NCBI RefSeq assembly: GCF_027706745.1
Contig: NZ_JAQFWP010000055.1
Span: 1 to 47,800 of the forward strand
Source: Nocardiopsis suaedae
Lineage (GTDB): Bacteria > Actinomycetota > Actinomycetes > Streptosporangiales > Streptosporangiaceae
Reading direction: 5' to 3'
DNA length: 47,800 nucleotides
The notes under the pieces are model-generated. The model was not told the origin of the DNA. It ran no database searches and saw nothing but the letters and a program-made list of their open reading frames with translations. Position 1 is the first letter of the stretch, and each line of letters opens with the position of its first letter. Both the position numbers and the translations under genes were made by a program. Positions 31,540 to 40,309 of the stretch are shown in pieces.

Positions 31540-32148
31540 ATGGCACCTCCGCCCAGTGGTCCGGCTCCTCCGCGCCCCCGTCGCCTCCTCGTGTCGGCCC
31601 TCGTCCTGAGCACGGCGGCCGCGTGCTCCGCTCCGGACGGACTCGGCGCTGAGGAGGGGAGGCCCCAGGAGGGGCCGACCGGCGGCGGGAGGGAAACGGA
31701 CACCGGTCCGCCGCCCGATGACGAGCCCCCGCCGATGTACCCGGCCCTGGAGGAGCCGACGGCCCAGGCCCTCGCCTTCGGAACCGAGGCGACGGTGGAG
31801 ATCCCCCACGCGAACGGGCTCCCGACCGACTACGCCTCCTTCACGGCCGAGGACGTGCACCGCACGTCGGAGACCGAGGCCGCGTTCACCTTCACCGTGT
31901 CCACCACGACCGACATGTCAGGCGACTACGGGTTCGGTCTCGGCGGCATGGTCCCCGTGTGCTTCGTGAACGGTGAGCCCACTGAACTGTCCTCGGACTT
32001 CATGGGGGACATGGACGAGAGCCCGCAGAGCTTCCCCCGTACCTGCCCGGTACCTGAGGACGCCGAGTGGCTGGAGGTACGCGCGCGCTTCACCGACACC
32101 GAGATGCGCTTCACCGGGCCGTTGGACGGGAGCGAGGGCGACGGCTGA
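31540..32148 (+). CDS. Putative lipoprotein of unknown function
   Basis: 202 residues. A proline/arginine-rich start and hydrophobic stretch end in a lipobox-like 'STAAAC' with Cys29, followed by a disordered Gly/Pro/Glu linker (to about 70). A compact domain with two Cys follows ('MVPVCFVNGEPTEL', 'RTCPVPEDAEWLEVRARF'). No family recognised. ATG 31540; no strong ribosome-binding site is visible, so the exact start is uncertain. Probably anchored on the outer face of the membrane. Confidence 0.72.
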   Translation: MAPPPSGPAPPRPRRLLVSALVLSTAAACSAPDGLGAEEGRPQEGPTGGGRETDTGPPPDDEPPPMYPALEEPTAQALAFGTEATVEIPHANGLPTDYASFTAEDVHRTSETEAAFTFTVSTTTDMSGDYGFGLGGMVPVCFVNGEPTELSSDFMGDMDESPQSFPRTCPVPEDAEWLEVRARFTDTEMRFTGPLDGSEGDG

Positions 32149-32177
32149 GCGGGCCCGCTGCTGTCGGGGAGGCCCTC

Positions 32178-32183
32178 TAGGGT
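32178..32183 (+). promoter_or_regulatory. -10 box of a probable leaderless promoter
   Basis: TAGGGT ends seven bases before ATG 32191, and no Shine-Dalgarno sequence is present, the same geometry as at 4853-4858. Confidence 0.45.
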
Positions 32184-32190
32184 GTCGGCC

Positions 32191-32961
32191 ATGTCCGACG
32201 ATTCCACGAACGAGGACCGATTCCGCGCCGAGGCCGCGTCACGGGACCTGCCCGCCGACGAGACGGAGGCGTGGATCCGCGCCGCCCTACCGGCGGTCTA
32301 CATCGGCGGTGGAGAGGCCCCTGGGGGACAGCCGGTGGCCCGGCTGGGCGGGAACCCGATGCTCCCGCGGGACACGCCCGACCCTCCGTCGCCGTTCATC
32401 GCCTCGCTCGACTGCGCCGCCCTCCCGCTCGGAGCCACCGGGCTGCCCTTCCCCTCCGAAGGGCATCTCCTGTTGTTCGCCGATCCCGCCGACAGGAGGC
32501 AGGGGCCGGCACCCGGCGAGGTCGTGTACGTCCCCGCGGGCTCGGCCACAGCCGCCCGCCCGGTCGGCGAACGCGCCCCCTTCACGGAGAAGCGGACGGC
32601 CCGGTCGTACCAGCGCCTGGAGCCGCAGTCCCACGAGAGCTTCACCGTCGACCGGTGGGGCCCAGCACCCGACGACGAGCACTTCGAGCTCGCCGAGGAG
32701 CTGGACGACGCGTGGAGGGACGTGCACGGCCTGCCGCCCGGATGGGACCTCCAGGTCGGCGGGCACACGATCGTCCTGCAGAACGACCCGGTCCACTGGG
32801 CCCGCGAGCAGGACGCCGGGGACTGGGCGCTGCTGGCCACGTGGCGGTGCGGGGACGATGTCACGGAGCTGGACGGCGGCGTGGTCCATTGGGTGATCCG
32901 CCGCGAGGACCTGGCGGCCCTGCGCTTCGACCGCGTCCACCGCTACACCGACATGGCATGA
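32191..32961 (+). CDS. DUF1963-like protein
   Basis: 256 residues. 'GGQPVARLGGNPMLPRDTPDPPSPFIASLDCAALP', 'LLLFADPAD' and 'WALLATWRCGDDVTELDGGVVHWVIRREDLAALRFDRV' give the pattern of DUF1963 proteins, small cytoplasmic proteins of unknown function (YwqG-like) with a repeated beta-rich fold. The start ATG 32191 is preferred because a -10 box lies just upstream; an in-frame GTG at 32182 would overlap it. Convergent with the phenylacetate operon, 170 bases away. No catalytic residues can be assigned. Confidence 0.78.
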   Translation: MSDDSTNEDRFRAEAASRDLPADETEAWIRAALPAVYIGGGEAPGGQPVARLGGNPMLPRDTPDPPSPFIASLDCAALPLGATGLPFPSEGHLLLFADPADRRQGPAPGEVVYVPAGSATAARPVGERAPFTEKRTARSYQRLEPQSHESFTVDRWGPAPDDEHFELAEELDDAWRDVHGLPPGWDLQVGGHTIVLQNDPVHWAREQDAGDWALLATWRCGDDVTELDGGVVHWVIRREDLAALRFDRVHRYTDMA

Positions 32962-33028
32962 CAGGGCCAGGCGGTTCCTGGGCCCGGCTTCTGCCCTCGC
33001 CGCCTTCTCCCTCGCGCCCCCGCGACGC

Positions 33029-33066
33029 GCCGCCCGGCCGGGGCCCGTGAGCGGGATTCCACCCGA
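33029..33066. repeat. Degenerate fragment of the dispersed GC-rich repeat
   Basis: The stretch GCCCGGCCGGGGCCCGTGAG and the bases after it resemble the core of the 219-bp repeat near 47440-47475 (about 28 of 37 positions). It lies in the convergent gap between the DUF1963-like gene and paaE, outside genes like the other copies. Confidence 0.45.
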
Positions 33067-33131
33067 GCCCCCGGCCCCCGAGCAACGCCCCAAGGGGAAG
33101 CGCTGGTCCCTGCGGCCCTTGCAGGTCCGGG

Positions 33132-34256
33132 TCAGGCGTCGTAGTCGACGGTCACCTGTGGCCCCATGGGGCGGGACTGGCACGTCAGGATGTACCCGGC
33201 CTCGATCTCGGCGGGTTCCAGGGCGTAGTTCACCGGCATGTCCACCTCGCCCTCGCACAGCTTCGCCCGGCAGGTGCCGCACACCCCGCCCCTACAGGCG
33301 AACGGGGCGTCGGCCCTGACGCGCAGCGCCGCGCCCAGCAGGGGCTCCTCATCGCCGTCGGTGTCCACCGTGCTGGTGCGGCCGTCCAGTGTGAAGGCGA
33401 ACCGCGTCGACGCCGCGGGAGCCGACCCCCCCGACGCGCCTTCCGACTCCGCGGACCTGCGCCTGCGTGGCGGCGGGGCGCCCTCGACGTGGAACAGCTC
33501 GAAGTGGATCCGCTCCCGGGGAACGCCGTGCTCCCCCAGCACCCCCGTGACCGTTTCCACCATCTCCTGCGGCCCGCACAGGTACCAGTGGGCCACCTTC
33601 CCCGTCTCCGGGAGCACCTGCAGCAGCTCCGCCATGCGCCCGGCGTCGATGCGCCCGCTGGTGAGCGGCGCCTCGCCCTGTTCCCGGCTGAGCACGTGCA
33701 GGAGTTGGAAGCGCGCGGGGTAGCGGTCCTTCAGGTCGTTCAGTTCCTCCAGGAACATCACGTCCCGCGCCGTCCTGTTGGCGAACACCAGGGTGAACAC
33801 GCTCTCCGGCTCCTCGGCCAGCGTGGTCGCCGCCAGAGAGAGCACCGGCGTGATGCCGCTGCCCGCCGCCACCGCCACGTGCGCCCGGGCCGCCCCGGCG
33901 TCCAACGGCACGTTGAACCCGCCCAGCGGCGGCATCGCCTCCAGGGTGTCCCCCGGCTTGAGTGCGTCGTTGGCGTAGCAGGAGAACGCCCCGCCCTCCA
34001 GCCGCTTGACGCCGATCCGCAGCGGCCCGTCAGGCGCCGGGGAGCAGATCGAATAGGTGCGGCGCACCTCCTCACCGGCACCGGCCTCCGCCTCGCCGGG
34101 GCGGCGCACCGTCAGGTGCTGCCCCTGCACGAAGCGGAACTCCTCGGCGTGCTCGGGCGGGACATCGAAGGTCACCGCCACCGCGTCATCGGTCAGCCGC
34201 TCAACGGCGGCCACCGTCACTGTGCGGAATGCGGCCCTGCGGCGGCCTGCGGTCAT
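33132..34256 (-). CDS. paaE: Phenylacetyl-CoA epoxidase reductase PaaE
   Basis: 374 residues. An N-terminal FAD-binding barrel ('VTFDVPPEHAEEFRFVQGQHLTV', 'RRTYSICS'), an NAD(P)H-binding domain ('AAGSGITPVLSLA', 'YLCGPQEMV') and a C-terminal plant-type 2Fe-2S domain with Cys321, Cys326, Cys329 and Cys359. It feeds electrons from NADPH to the PaaA di-iron centre in the ring-1,2-epoxidation of phenylacetyl-CoA. An Ala/Ser/Glu linker of about 25 residues before the ferredoxin domain is longer than in E. coli. RBS GGAGAG. Last gene of the minus-strand paaABCDE operon, 57 bases after paaD. Confidence 0.95.
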   Translation of the reverse strand: MTAGRRRAAFRTVTVAAVERLTDDAVAVTFDVPPEHAEEFRFVQGQHLTVRRPGEAEAGAGEEVRRTYSICSPAPDGPLRIGVKRLEGGAFSCYANDALKPGDTLEAMPPLGGFNVPLDAGAARAHVAVAAGSGITPVLSLAATTLAEEPESVFTLVFANRTARDVMFLEELNDLKDRYPARFQLLHVLSREQGEAPLTSGRIDAGRMAELLQVLPETGKVAHWYLCGPQEMVETVTGVLGEHGVPRERIHFELFHVEGAPPPRRRRSAESEGASGGSAPAASTRFAFTLDGRTSTVDTDGDEEPLLGAALRVRADAPFACRGGVCGTCRAKLCEGEVDMPVNYALEPAEIEAGYILTCQSRPMGPQVTVDYDA

Positions 34257-34313
34257 GGCTCTCCTGTCTGGTGGGTGGCGGAACCGGTGCGGGGCGCTAG
34301 AGCGGGCGGGTCG

Positions 34314-34826
34314 CTAGAGCGGTTTGACGTGGTCGAAGGGCTCCTTGCACCCTTCGCACACCCGCAGCTCCTTGCAGGCCGTCGACCCGAACCGGCTCAG
34401 CGTCCGCGTCTCGGGCGACCCGCACCGCGGGCACTTCACGCTCAGCCGCACCGGCACCGGGCCGACGGGGGCGGCCCCGCTCGGCGGGGCGATGCCGTGC
34501 TCGGCGAGCTTGCGCCGCCCCTCCTCGGTGATCCAGTCGGTGCTCCACGGCGGGGACAGCACGGTGCGCACCTCGGCGCCGGGGTGCCCGAGCCGCTCCA
34601 GCCGCTCGCGCACGTCCGCGCGGATCGCCTCCATGGCCGGGCACCCCGAATAGGTGGGGGTGACCACCACGACCGGCCTCCCGTCCGCGTCCCGCTCCAC
34701 CCCGCGCAGGATGCCCAGGTCGCGCAGGGTCAACATGGGCATCTCGGGGTCGGGGACCGACGCGGCCTCCTCGGCGATGCGGTCCAGCTCCGCGGAGTGG
34801 GCGTCCCCGCGCGCCTCCCGGGTCAC
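34314..34826 (-). CDS. paaD: Phenylacetyl-CoA epoxidase complex protein PaaD
   Basis: 170 residues. A DUF59/MIP18-like N-terminal domain ('VPDPEMPMLTLRDLGILRGVERD', 'VVVTPTYSGCPAMEAIRADV') and a C-terminal zinc-ribbon-like segment with CPRCGS, TACKELRVCEGC and FDHVKPL, the PaaD signature. PaaD is needed for maturation of the epoxidase, probably its Fe-S or di-iron sites. GTG 34826 overlaps the paaC stop by four bases. Much longer upstream readings of this frame are antisense-like shadow sequence of paaC. Confidence 0.94.
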   Translation of the reverse strand: MTREARGDAHSAELDRIAEEAASVPDPEMPMLTLRDLGILRGVERDADGRPVVVVTPTYSGCPAMEAIRADVRERLERLGHPGAEVRTVLSPPWSTDWITEEGRRKLAEHGIAPPSGAAPVGPVPVRLSVKCPRCGSPETRTLSRFGSTACKELRVCEGCKEPFDHVKPL

Positions 34827-35635
34827 CACGACGCCCCCGGGTGCGACCGGTGCAGGTGCTGCATCTCCGCCAGCAGGTACCCGAAGGCCTCGGTGTGCAC
34901 GCCCTGGCGCCCGCCCATCCCGGCGGGGCCGGTGATCGGCGGCACCTCCGGGCGGGCCAGCCCCGCCTCGGCCAGCACCCCGTCGATGAACGCGTCCCAG
35001 GCCGGGCGCAGCTCCGGCGGGTCCGCCCCGAGCCCGGCGGCGGCGACGCTGCGGAAGACCGGGTCGGAGGCGAACGGCTCCGCCGTGTAGGGCCAGGCCG
35101 CCTCCAAGGCGGCCGCCATCCGCTCGCTGCTCTCCTCGGTGCCGTCGCCCAGGCGGACGGTCCAGCCGGAGGCGTGGTCCCGGTGGTAGGCCACCTCCTT
35201 GACCGCCTTCCCGGCGATCCCGGCGAGCGTCTCGTCCGCCGACCCGGCCAGCGCCGTGTACAGCTCGAACTGGTAGGCCGAGAAGAGCAGCTGGCGGGCG
35301 ACCGTGTGGGCGAAGTCGGTGTTGGGCAGCTCCACCAGGCGGCAGTTGGCGAACTGGTCCTCGTCGCGCAGGTAGGCCAGGTCGTCCTCGGTGCGCAGCA
35401 CGCCGGTCAGCCGCTCCTCCAGGGACCCGGCGTAGGTGAGCAGGGACCGCGCCTGCCCCAGCAGGTCCAGGGAGATGTTGGCCAGCGCCACGTCCTCTTC
35501 GAGCTGGGGGCCGCGCGCCGCCAGCTCGGCCAGGCGCTGGGAGGCGACGAGGGCGTCGTCGCCGAGCCGCAGCGTGTAGGCGGCCAGCGCGGTGTCCCGC
35601 TCGGCGCTCGCGGATCCGTTCTCGCGCCCGCTCAC
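34823..35635 (-). CDS. paaC: Phenylacetyl-CoA epoxidase structural subunit PaaC
   Basis: 270 residues. Ferritin-like fold that partners PaaA: 'TLRLGDDALVASQRLAELAARGPQLEEDVALANISLDLLGQARSLLTYAG', 'FANCRLVELPNTDFAHTVARQLLFSAYQFELY', 'AVKEVAYHRDHASGW', 'TEAFGYLLAEMQHLHRSHPGASW'. It lacks a catalytic iron site in characterised systems and serves structural and electron-transfer docking roles. GTG 35635 overlaps the paaB stop by four bases, indicating translational coupling. Confidence 0.95.
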   Translation of the reverse strand: MSGRENGSASAERDTALAAYTLRLGDDALVASQRLAELAARGPQLEEDVALANISLDLLGQARSLLTYAGSLEERLTGVLRTEDDLAYLRDEDQFANCRLVELPNTDFAHTVARQLLFSAYQFELYTALAGSADETLAGIAGKAVKEVAYHRDHASGWTVRLGDGTEESSERMAAALEAAWPYTAEPFASDPVFRSVAAAGLGADPPELRPAWDAFIDGVLAEAGLARPEVPPITGPAGMGGRQGVHTEAFGYLLAEMQHLHRSHPGASW

Positions 35636-35913
35636 AGGTGCTCCACCCCCTCGGGCACCGGGTAGAAGGTGGGGTGCCGGTAGACCTTGTCCTCGGCCGG
35701 ATCGAAGAACGCGTCCTTGGCGTCGGGGGCCGAGGCGCTGATCTCCGCCGCCGGGACCACCCACACGCTGACGCCCTCCTGGCGGCGGGTGTACAGGTCC
35801 CGCGCGTTGCGCAGGGCGTGCTCGGCGTCGGCGGCGTGCAGGCTGCCGACGTGCACATGGGACAGCCCGCGCCGGGCGCGCACGAACACCTCCCACAAGG
35901 GCTGGTCCGCCAT
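35632..35913 (-). CDS. paaB: Phenylacetyl-CoA epoxidase subunit PaaB
   Basis: 93 residues, full length for PaaB: 'WEVFVRARRGLSHVHVGSLHAADAEHALRNARDLYTRRQEGVSVWVVPAAEI' and 'DPAEDKVYRHPTFYPVPEG'. It is a small subunit that bridges PaaAC heterodimers and is required for activity. It lies 51 bases after paaA. Confidence 0.96.
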   Translation of the reverse strand: MADQPLWEVFVRARRGLSHVHVGSLHAADAEHALRNARDLYTRRQEGVSVWVVPAAEISASAPDAKDAFFDPAEDKVYRHPTFYPVPEGVEHL

Positions 35914-35964
35914 CGTCTCTCCTCGCCTCTCGTACTTGTCGTCCCCGGCGGCGCTCCTCCCGGG

Positions 35965-36921
35965 TCAGGCCGCCGCGCGCTGCCGGGCCCGGCTCTTGGC
36001 CGCGTGTGCGCGCGCCGCCTCGCGCACCCAGGCCCCCTCCTCGTGGGCGGCCTTCCGGTGCTCCAGGCGTTGCCGGTTACATGGCCCGTTCCCCTTGAGG
36101 ACCTGCATGAACTCGTCCCAGTCGGGGGTGCCGAAGTCGTAGTGGCCGCGCTCGGCGTTCCACTCCAGGGCCGGGTCGGGCAGGGTGAGGCCGAGCGCCT
36201 CGGCCTGCGGGACGATCATGTCGACGAAGCGCTGGCGGAGCTCGTCGTTGGAGAAGCGCTTGATGTTCCACGCCATGGACCGCTCCGAGTGCGTGGACTC
36301 GGAGTCGGGCGGGCCGAACATCATCAGCGAGGGCCAGTACCAGCGGTCGACCGACTCCTGGGCCATCCTGCGCTGGCCGTCGGTGCCGCGCGCCAGGCTG
36401 TACAGGATGTCGAAGCCCTGGCGCTGGTGGAAGCTCTCCTCCTTGCAGATGCGCACCATCGCGCGCGCGTAGGGCCCGTAGGAGCAGCGGCACAGGGGCA
36501 CCTGGTTGGTGATCGCGGCCCCGTCCACCAGCCAGCCGATGGCGCCGACATCGGCCCACGTCACGGTCGGGTAGTTGAAGATCGACGAGTAGCGCTGGCG
36601 CCCCTGGTGGAGCAGGTCGAGCAGCTCGTCCCGGCCCACGCCCAGCGTCTCGGCGGCGCTGTACAGGTACAGCCCGTGCCCGGCCTCGTCCTGCACCTTG
36701 GCGATGAGCACGGCCTTGCGGCGCAACGAGGGCGCGCGGGTGATCCAGTTGCCCTCCGGCTGCATGCCGATGATCTCGGAGTGGGCGTGCTGGGCGATCT
36801 GCCGGATCAGGGTCCGGCGGTAGGCGTCCGGCATCCAGTCGCGCGGCTCGATCCGCTCGTCGGCCGCGATCATGGCGTCGAAACGCCGCTGCCGGGCCTC
36901 GTCCGTCCCTGGGTCCGTCAT
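35965..36921 (-). CDS. paaA: Phenylacetyl-CoA 1,2-epoxidase catalytic subunit PaaA
   Basis: 318 residues. A di-iron four-helix-bundle oxygenase with ligand helices '[18 protein letters not shown]' (ExxH) and '[13 protein letters not shown]' (ExxH), and the conserved '[32 protein letters not shown]'. It inserts one oxygen atom into the ring of phenylacetyl-CoA to make the 1,2-epoxide. RBS GGGGGAGGA. First gene of paaABCDE, transcribed from a promoter whose -10 region abuts a PaaR-type operator. Confidence 0.97.
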   Translation of the reverse strand: MTDPGTDEARQRRFDAMIAADERIEPRDWMPDAYRRTLIRQIAQHAHSEIIGMQPEGNWITRAPSLRRKAVLIAKVQDEAGHGLYLYSAAETLGVGRDELLDLLHQGRQRYSSIFNYPTVTWADVGAIGWLVDGAAITNQVPLCRCSYGPYARAMVRICKEESFHQRQGFDILYSLARGTDGQRRMAQESVDRWYWPSLMMFGPPDSESTHSERSMAWNIKRFSNDELRQRFVDMIVPQAEALGLTLPDPALEWNAERGHYDFGTPDWDEFMQVLKGNGPCNRQRLEHRKAAHEEGAWVREAARAHAAKSRARQRAAA

Positions 36922-36945
36922 CGCGGGTCCTCCCCCGGCCGTAAT

Positions 36946-36967
36946 ACCGACCGAACGTTCAGTTAGA
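36946..36967. promoter_or_regulatory. PaaR operator upstream of paaA
   Basis: Matches the 22-bp PaaR palindrome known from Corynebacterium glutamicum (half-sites ACTNACCG and CGGTNAGT around NN-CG-NN) at 13 of 16 defined positions; the plus strand reads ACCGACCG-AA-CG-TT-CAGTTAGA. It directly follows the paaA -10 box, so a bound repressor would cover the transcription start. Confidence 0.78.
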
Positions 36968-36996
36968 AATTACCGCCCGGCGAAGGGCGGGGTCAA
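36967..36996 (-). promoter_or_regulatory. Promoter of paaABCDE
   Basis: On the minus strand TTGACC (36996-36991), an 18-base spacer, then TAATTT (36972-36967), a near-consensus primary sigma promoter. The PaaR operator overlaps the last -10 base and the start site. Confidence 0.72.
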
Positions 36997-37026
36997 CGGT
37001 GCGACCCCGCCCTGCGCGCGCCCCGC

Positions 37027-38697
37027 TCAGCCGTGCCGGCGGGACTGCACGAAGTTGAACCGCCCGGCGATGAACGCCGGGTCGGTCAGCGACGTGGTGG
37101 CCGCCCGGTTGGCGCCGCTGCCGTGGTAGTCGCTGAAGGCCGCGGACTGGTTGACGAACACCTGCCCGGTCAGGTTCTCCGACAGGTTCACCCCGGCGTC
37201 CAGGGCGGCCTTCTCGGCCTCGGCCAGCACCTCCTCGGAGGTGGAGTAGACCGACGCGGTCAGCGCGCCCCGGCGGCCCACGCTCTCGCGCAGCAGGCGC
37301 AGCGACTCCTCGGTGCCGGAGGTGGACACGAGGAAGGAGATCGGGCCGAAGTGCTCGCGGCCGTACACGTCGTCCCGGTCGGCCCCCACCTTGACCACGG
37401 CGGGGGTGCGCACGGTGGCCTCGGCGAAGTCCGGGTGGGCGACCTCCTCGGAGCTCCGCACCGGGTCGCCCAACCCCTCGGCGGCCGACAGCCGCTCCAG
37501 CACCCCTTCGTTGGCGATGGCGCCCAGCACGCCCGCGGCTTTGGCCGGGTCGCCCAGCAGCCGCCCGAGCGCGCCGGACAGGTCCCCGGCCACGTCGTCG
37601 GCGCTCTTGTGCCCCTCGTCGGTGTCGATGCCCCCGGCCGGGAGGAAGATGTTCTGCGGGGTGGTGCACATCTGCCCGCTGTACAGCGACAGCGAGAACG
37701 CCAGGTTGCCGAGCATGCCCTTGTACGAGTCGGTGGAGTCCACCACGACGCCGTTGACCCCGGCCTTCTCGGTGAACACCGCGGCCTGGCGGGCGTTGGC
37801 CTCCAGCCACTCGCCGAACTCGCTGGAGCCGGTGAAGTCGACGATCCGCACCTCGGGCCGCAGCGCCAGGTCGGCGGCGATCCGGTCCTCCCCCCGTTCG
37901 GCGGCCAGCAGCACCGCGTCGGGGTCCAGACCGCACTCGGCCAGCACCTCGCGGGCGATCGCCACGGTGATCGCCAGCGGCAGCACCGCGCGCGGGTGCG
38001 GCTTGACGATGACGGTGTTGCCGGTCACCAGGCTGGCGAACAGGGCCGGGTAGGCGTTCCAGGTGGGGAAGGTGTTGCAGCCGATGAGCAGGGAGACGCC
38101 GCGCGGCACCGCCGTGAAGCGCTTCTCCATCACCAGCGGGTCCCCCTTGCGCTGCGGCTTCTCCCAGCGCACGGTGCCGCCGTAGCCGGTGGTCATGTCG
38201 TGCCCGTAGGCGACCGCCTCCAGCCCGCGCTCCTGGGCGTGCGGGCCGCCCGCCTGGAACGCCATGACGAACGCCTGACCGCTGGTGTGCTGCACGGCGT
38301 GCGCCATCTCGAAGCTGCGCTTGTTGATGCGGTCCAGGATCTCCAGGCAGATCCCGGCGCGCGCGTCCGGCCCGGCGTCCCGCAGCGGCCCGGCCGCCTT
38401 CCGCGACGCCGCGATGAGCGCGTCGGCCCCGGCGCGCGGGTAGCCCACGCCGAGCGGCAGGCCGTAGGGGGAGCGCTCGGTGACCACCCGGTCCTCGATG
38501 CCGGGGTGGCCCTCCAGCGGGAAGTCGCGGCCCAGGTAGGCCTCGAAGGCCGCCTTCCCCGCGGGGGCGGCCTCCTCCCCGTAGACCTTCGGGCTCGGCG
38601 ACTCGGGGTAGGGCGACCAGAAGTGCCGGCCCCGGATGGCGCCGACCGCCTCCTCCAGGGTCGTGCGGTGCCGTTCGTAGAGCTCGCTCGGGTCCAT
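37027..38697 (-). CDS. paaN: Phenylacetic acid degradation aldehyde dehydrogenase PaaN
   Basis: 556 residues, aldehyde dehydrogenase superfamily: 'AVPRGVSLLIGCNTFPTWNAYPALFASLVTGNTVIVKPHP', 'VDFTGSSEFGEWLEANA' and the catalytic-Cys region 'SLYSGQMCTTPQNIFLP'. It has the PaaN length and lacks the MaoC-like hydratase domain found in PaaZ, so it would oxidise the ring-cleavage aldehyde and needs a separate hydratase, not seen in this window. RBS GGAGAGG before ATG 38697. It is divergent from paaK across a shared PaaR operator and lies upstream of paaA on the same strand. Confidence 0.93.
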   Translation of the reverse strand: MDPSELYERHRTTLEEAVGAIRGRHFWSPYPESPSPKVYGEEAAPAGKAAFEAYLGRDFPLEGHPGIEDRVVTERSPYGLPLGVGYPRAGADALIAASRKAAGPLRDAGPDARAGICLEILDRINKRSFEMAHAVQHTSGQAFVMAFQAGGPHAQERGLEAVAYGHDMTTGYGGTVRWEKPQRKGDPLVMEKRFTAVPRGVSLLIGCNTFPTWNAYPALFASLVTGNTVIVKPHPRAVLPLAITVAIAREVLAECGLDPDAVLLAAERGEDRIAADLALRPEVRIVDFTGSSEFGEWLEANARQAAVFTEKAGVNGVVVDSTDSYKGMLGNLAFSLSLYSGQMCTTPQNIFLPAGGIDTDEGHKSADDVAGDLSGALGRLLGDPAKAAGVLGAIANEGVLERLSAAEGLGDPVRSSEEVAHPDFAEATVRTPAVVKVGADRDDVYGREHFGPISFLVSTSGTEESLRLLRESVGRRGALTASVYSTSEEVLAEAEKAALDAGVNLSENLTGQVFVNQSAAFSDYHGSGANRAATTSLTDPAFIAGRFNFVQSRRHG

Positions 38698-38807
38698 TGG
38701 GCGGCCTCTCCCTACGCGTCGTCGCGTCCAGCTGCGCATTCGGGCACCGGCGGCCGCCGCGCCCCTTGACAGCGCCCCGGCCGGTGGTGCTTGTCTATGC
38801 CGTACTT

Positions 38808-38829
38808 ACTAACCGACCGTTCGTTCAGG
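38808..38829. promoter_or_regulatory. PaaR operator between paaN and paaK
   Basis: Matches the PaaR palindrome at 14 of 16 defined positions (ACTAACCG-AC-CG-TT-CGTTCAGG). It is placed to control both paaN and paaK. On the minus strand it lies between a TTGCGG and a TAGTAA box spaced 18 bases apart; on the plus strand a TTGACA -35-like box lies at 38766-38771. Confidence 0.8.
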
Positions 38830-38888
38830 CCGCAAGGGTCCGCCCCCTCCCCGCACCGCCCGGGTGCGCAAGCCGAAAGGACGACGCC

Positions 38889-40235
38889 GTGACCGACCCG
38901 TCCCCCCACGCCCCCGCCCCCGGCGGCAGGCGCCTCGGTCCCGCCCCCGGCCCCGGGATGCTCGATCCGATGGAGCGCGCCGACCGCGGCATGCTGGAGG
39001 AGCACCAGCTCAAGCGGCTGCGCTGGACGCTCGCCCACGCCTACGCCCGCCAGGGCTTCTACCGGCGCAAGTGCGAGGCGGCCGGGGTCCACCCCGACGA
39101 CCTCCGCTCCCTGGAGGACCTCGCGCGCTTCCCCTTCACCACCAAGGAGGACCTGCGCGAGGCCTACCCCTACGGCGCGCTGGCGGTGCCGCACGACAAG
39201 GTGCTGCGGCTGCACGCCTCAAGCGGTACCACGGGGCGGGCGACCGTGGCCGCCTATACGCGCGGCGACCTGGACATCTGGTCGGACCTGGTGGCCCGCT
39301 GCATCCGCGCCTCGGGCGGGCGGCCCGGGCAGAAGGTGCACGTGGCCTACGGGTACGGGCTGTTCACCGGCGGACTGGGGGCCCACTACGGCGCCGAGCG
39401 GCTGGGGTGCACGGTCATCCCGGTCTCCGGCGGGCAGACCTCCCGCCAGGTGCGGCTCATCGCCGACCTGGAGCCGGAGACCATCATGGTCACCCCCTCC
39501 TACCTGCTCACCATCGCCGACGCGATGCGCGCCGAGGGGACCGACCCGCGGTCGACGTCGCTGCGCACCGCGATCCTGGGCGCCGAGCCGTGGACCGAGG
39601 ACATGCGCGCCGAGATCGAGGAGGCCTTCGACCTGCACGCGGTCGACATCTACGGGCTCTCGGAGGTGATGGGCCCGGGGGTGGCCAACGAGTGCGTGGA
39701 GACCAAGGACGGGCCGCACGTGTTCGAGGACCACTTCCTGCCCGAGGTGGTCGACCCGGTCGACGGCGCCCCCGTGCCCGACGGCGGCGAGGGCGAGCTG
39801 GTGTTCACCTCGCTGACCAAGGAGGCCATGCCGGTGGTGCGGTACCGCACCCGCGACCTGTCGCGGCTGCTGCCCGGCACGGCGCGGCCCGCGTTCCGGC
39901 GCATGGCCCGCATCGCCGGGCGCAGCGACGACATGATCGTGCTGCGCGGGGTGAACCTGTTCCCCACCCAGATCGAGGAGCAGGTGCTGCGCATCCCGGC
40001 GCTGGCGCCGCACTTCCAGATCGTGCTGCGGCGGCCGGAGCGGCTGGACGAGATGACGGTGCGGGCGGAGGCCCGCCCGGGGGTGGCCGACCGGGAGCGC
40101 GCCCAGGCCGGGCGGGTCCTGGCCGAGGCGGTGCGCGAGCACACCGGGGTGGGCGCCGTGGTGGAGGTGCTCGACCCGGGCACGCTGGAGCGCTCCTCCG
40201 GCAAGGTGCGCAGGACGGTCGACGAGCGGCCGTGA
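38889..40235 (+). CDS. paaK: Phenylacetate-CoA ligase PaaK
   Basis: 448 residues. Adenylate-forming enzyme: 'LHASSGTTGRATVAAYT' (P-loop), 'AYGYGLFTGGLGAHYGAERLGCTVIPVSGGQT', 'VDIYGLSEVMGPGVANEC', 'RYRTRDLSRLL' and 'GRSDDMIVLRGVNLFPTQIEE' with a C-terminal lid ending 'SSGKVRRTVDER' (catalytic Lys region). It activates phenylacetate to phenylacetyl-CoA, the first step of the pathway and the source of the PaaR inducer. GTG 38889 follows GAAAGGA. The N-terminal 20 residues are a proline-rich extension. Confidence 0.96.
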   Translation: MTDPSPHAPAPGGRRLGPAPGPGMLDPMERADRGMLEEHQLKRLRWTLAHAYARQGFYRRKCEAAGVHPDDLRSLEDLARFPFTTKEDLREAYPYGALAVPHDKVLRLHASSGTTGRATVAAYTRGDLDIWSDLVARCIRASGGRPGQKVHVAYGYGLFTGGLGAHYGAERLGCTVIPVSGGQTSRQVRLIADLEPETIMVTPSYLLTIADAMRAEGTDPRSTSLRTAILGAEPWTEDMRAEIEEAFDLHAVDIYGLSEVMGPGVANECVETKDGPHVFEDHFLPEVVDPVDGAPVPDGGEGELVFTSLTKEAMPVVRYRTRDLSRLLPGTARPAFRRMARIAGRSDDMIVLRGVNLFPTQIEEQVLRIPALAPHFQIVLRRPERLDEMTVRAEARPGVADRERAQAGRVLAEAVREHTGVGAVVEVLDPGTLERSSGKVRRTVDERP

Positions 40236-40309
40236 CGTCGGACACCGTTGGCGAGCAGGGCGGCGATGCGCCTTCGGGGACCGTTTCGGCCGGGGTAGAT
40301 TCACCCTCT

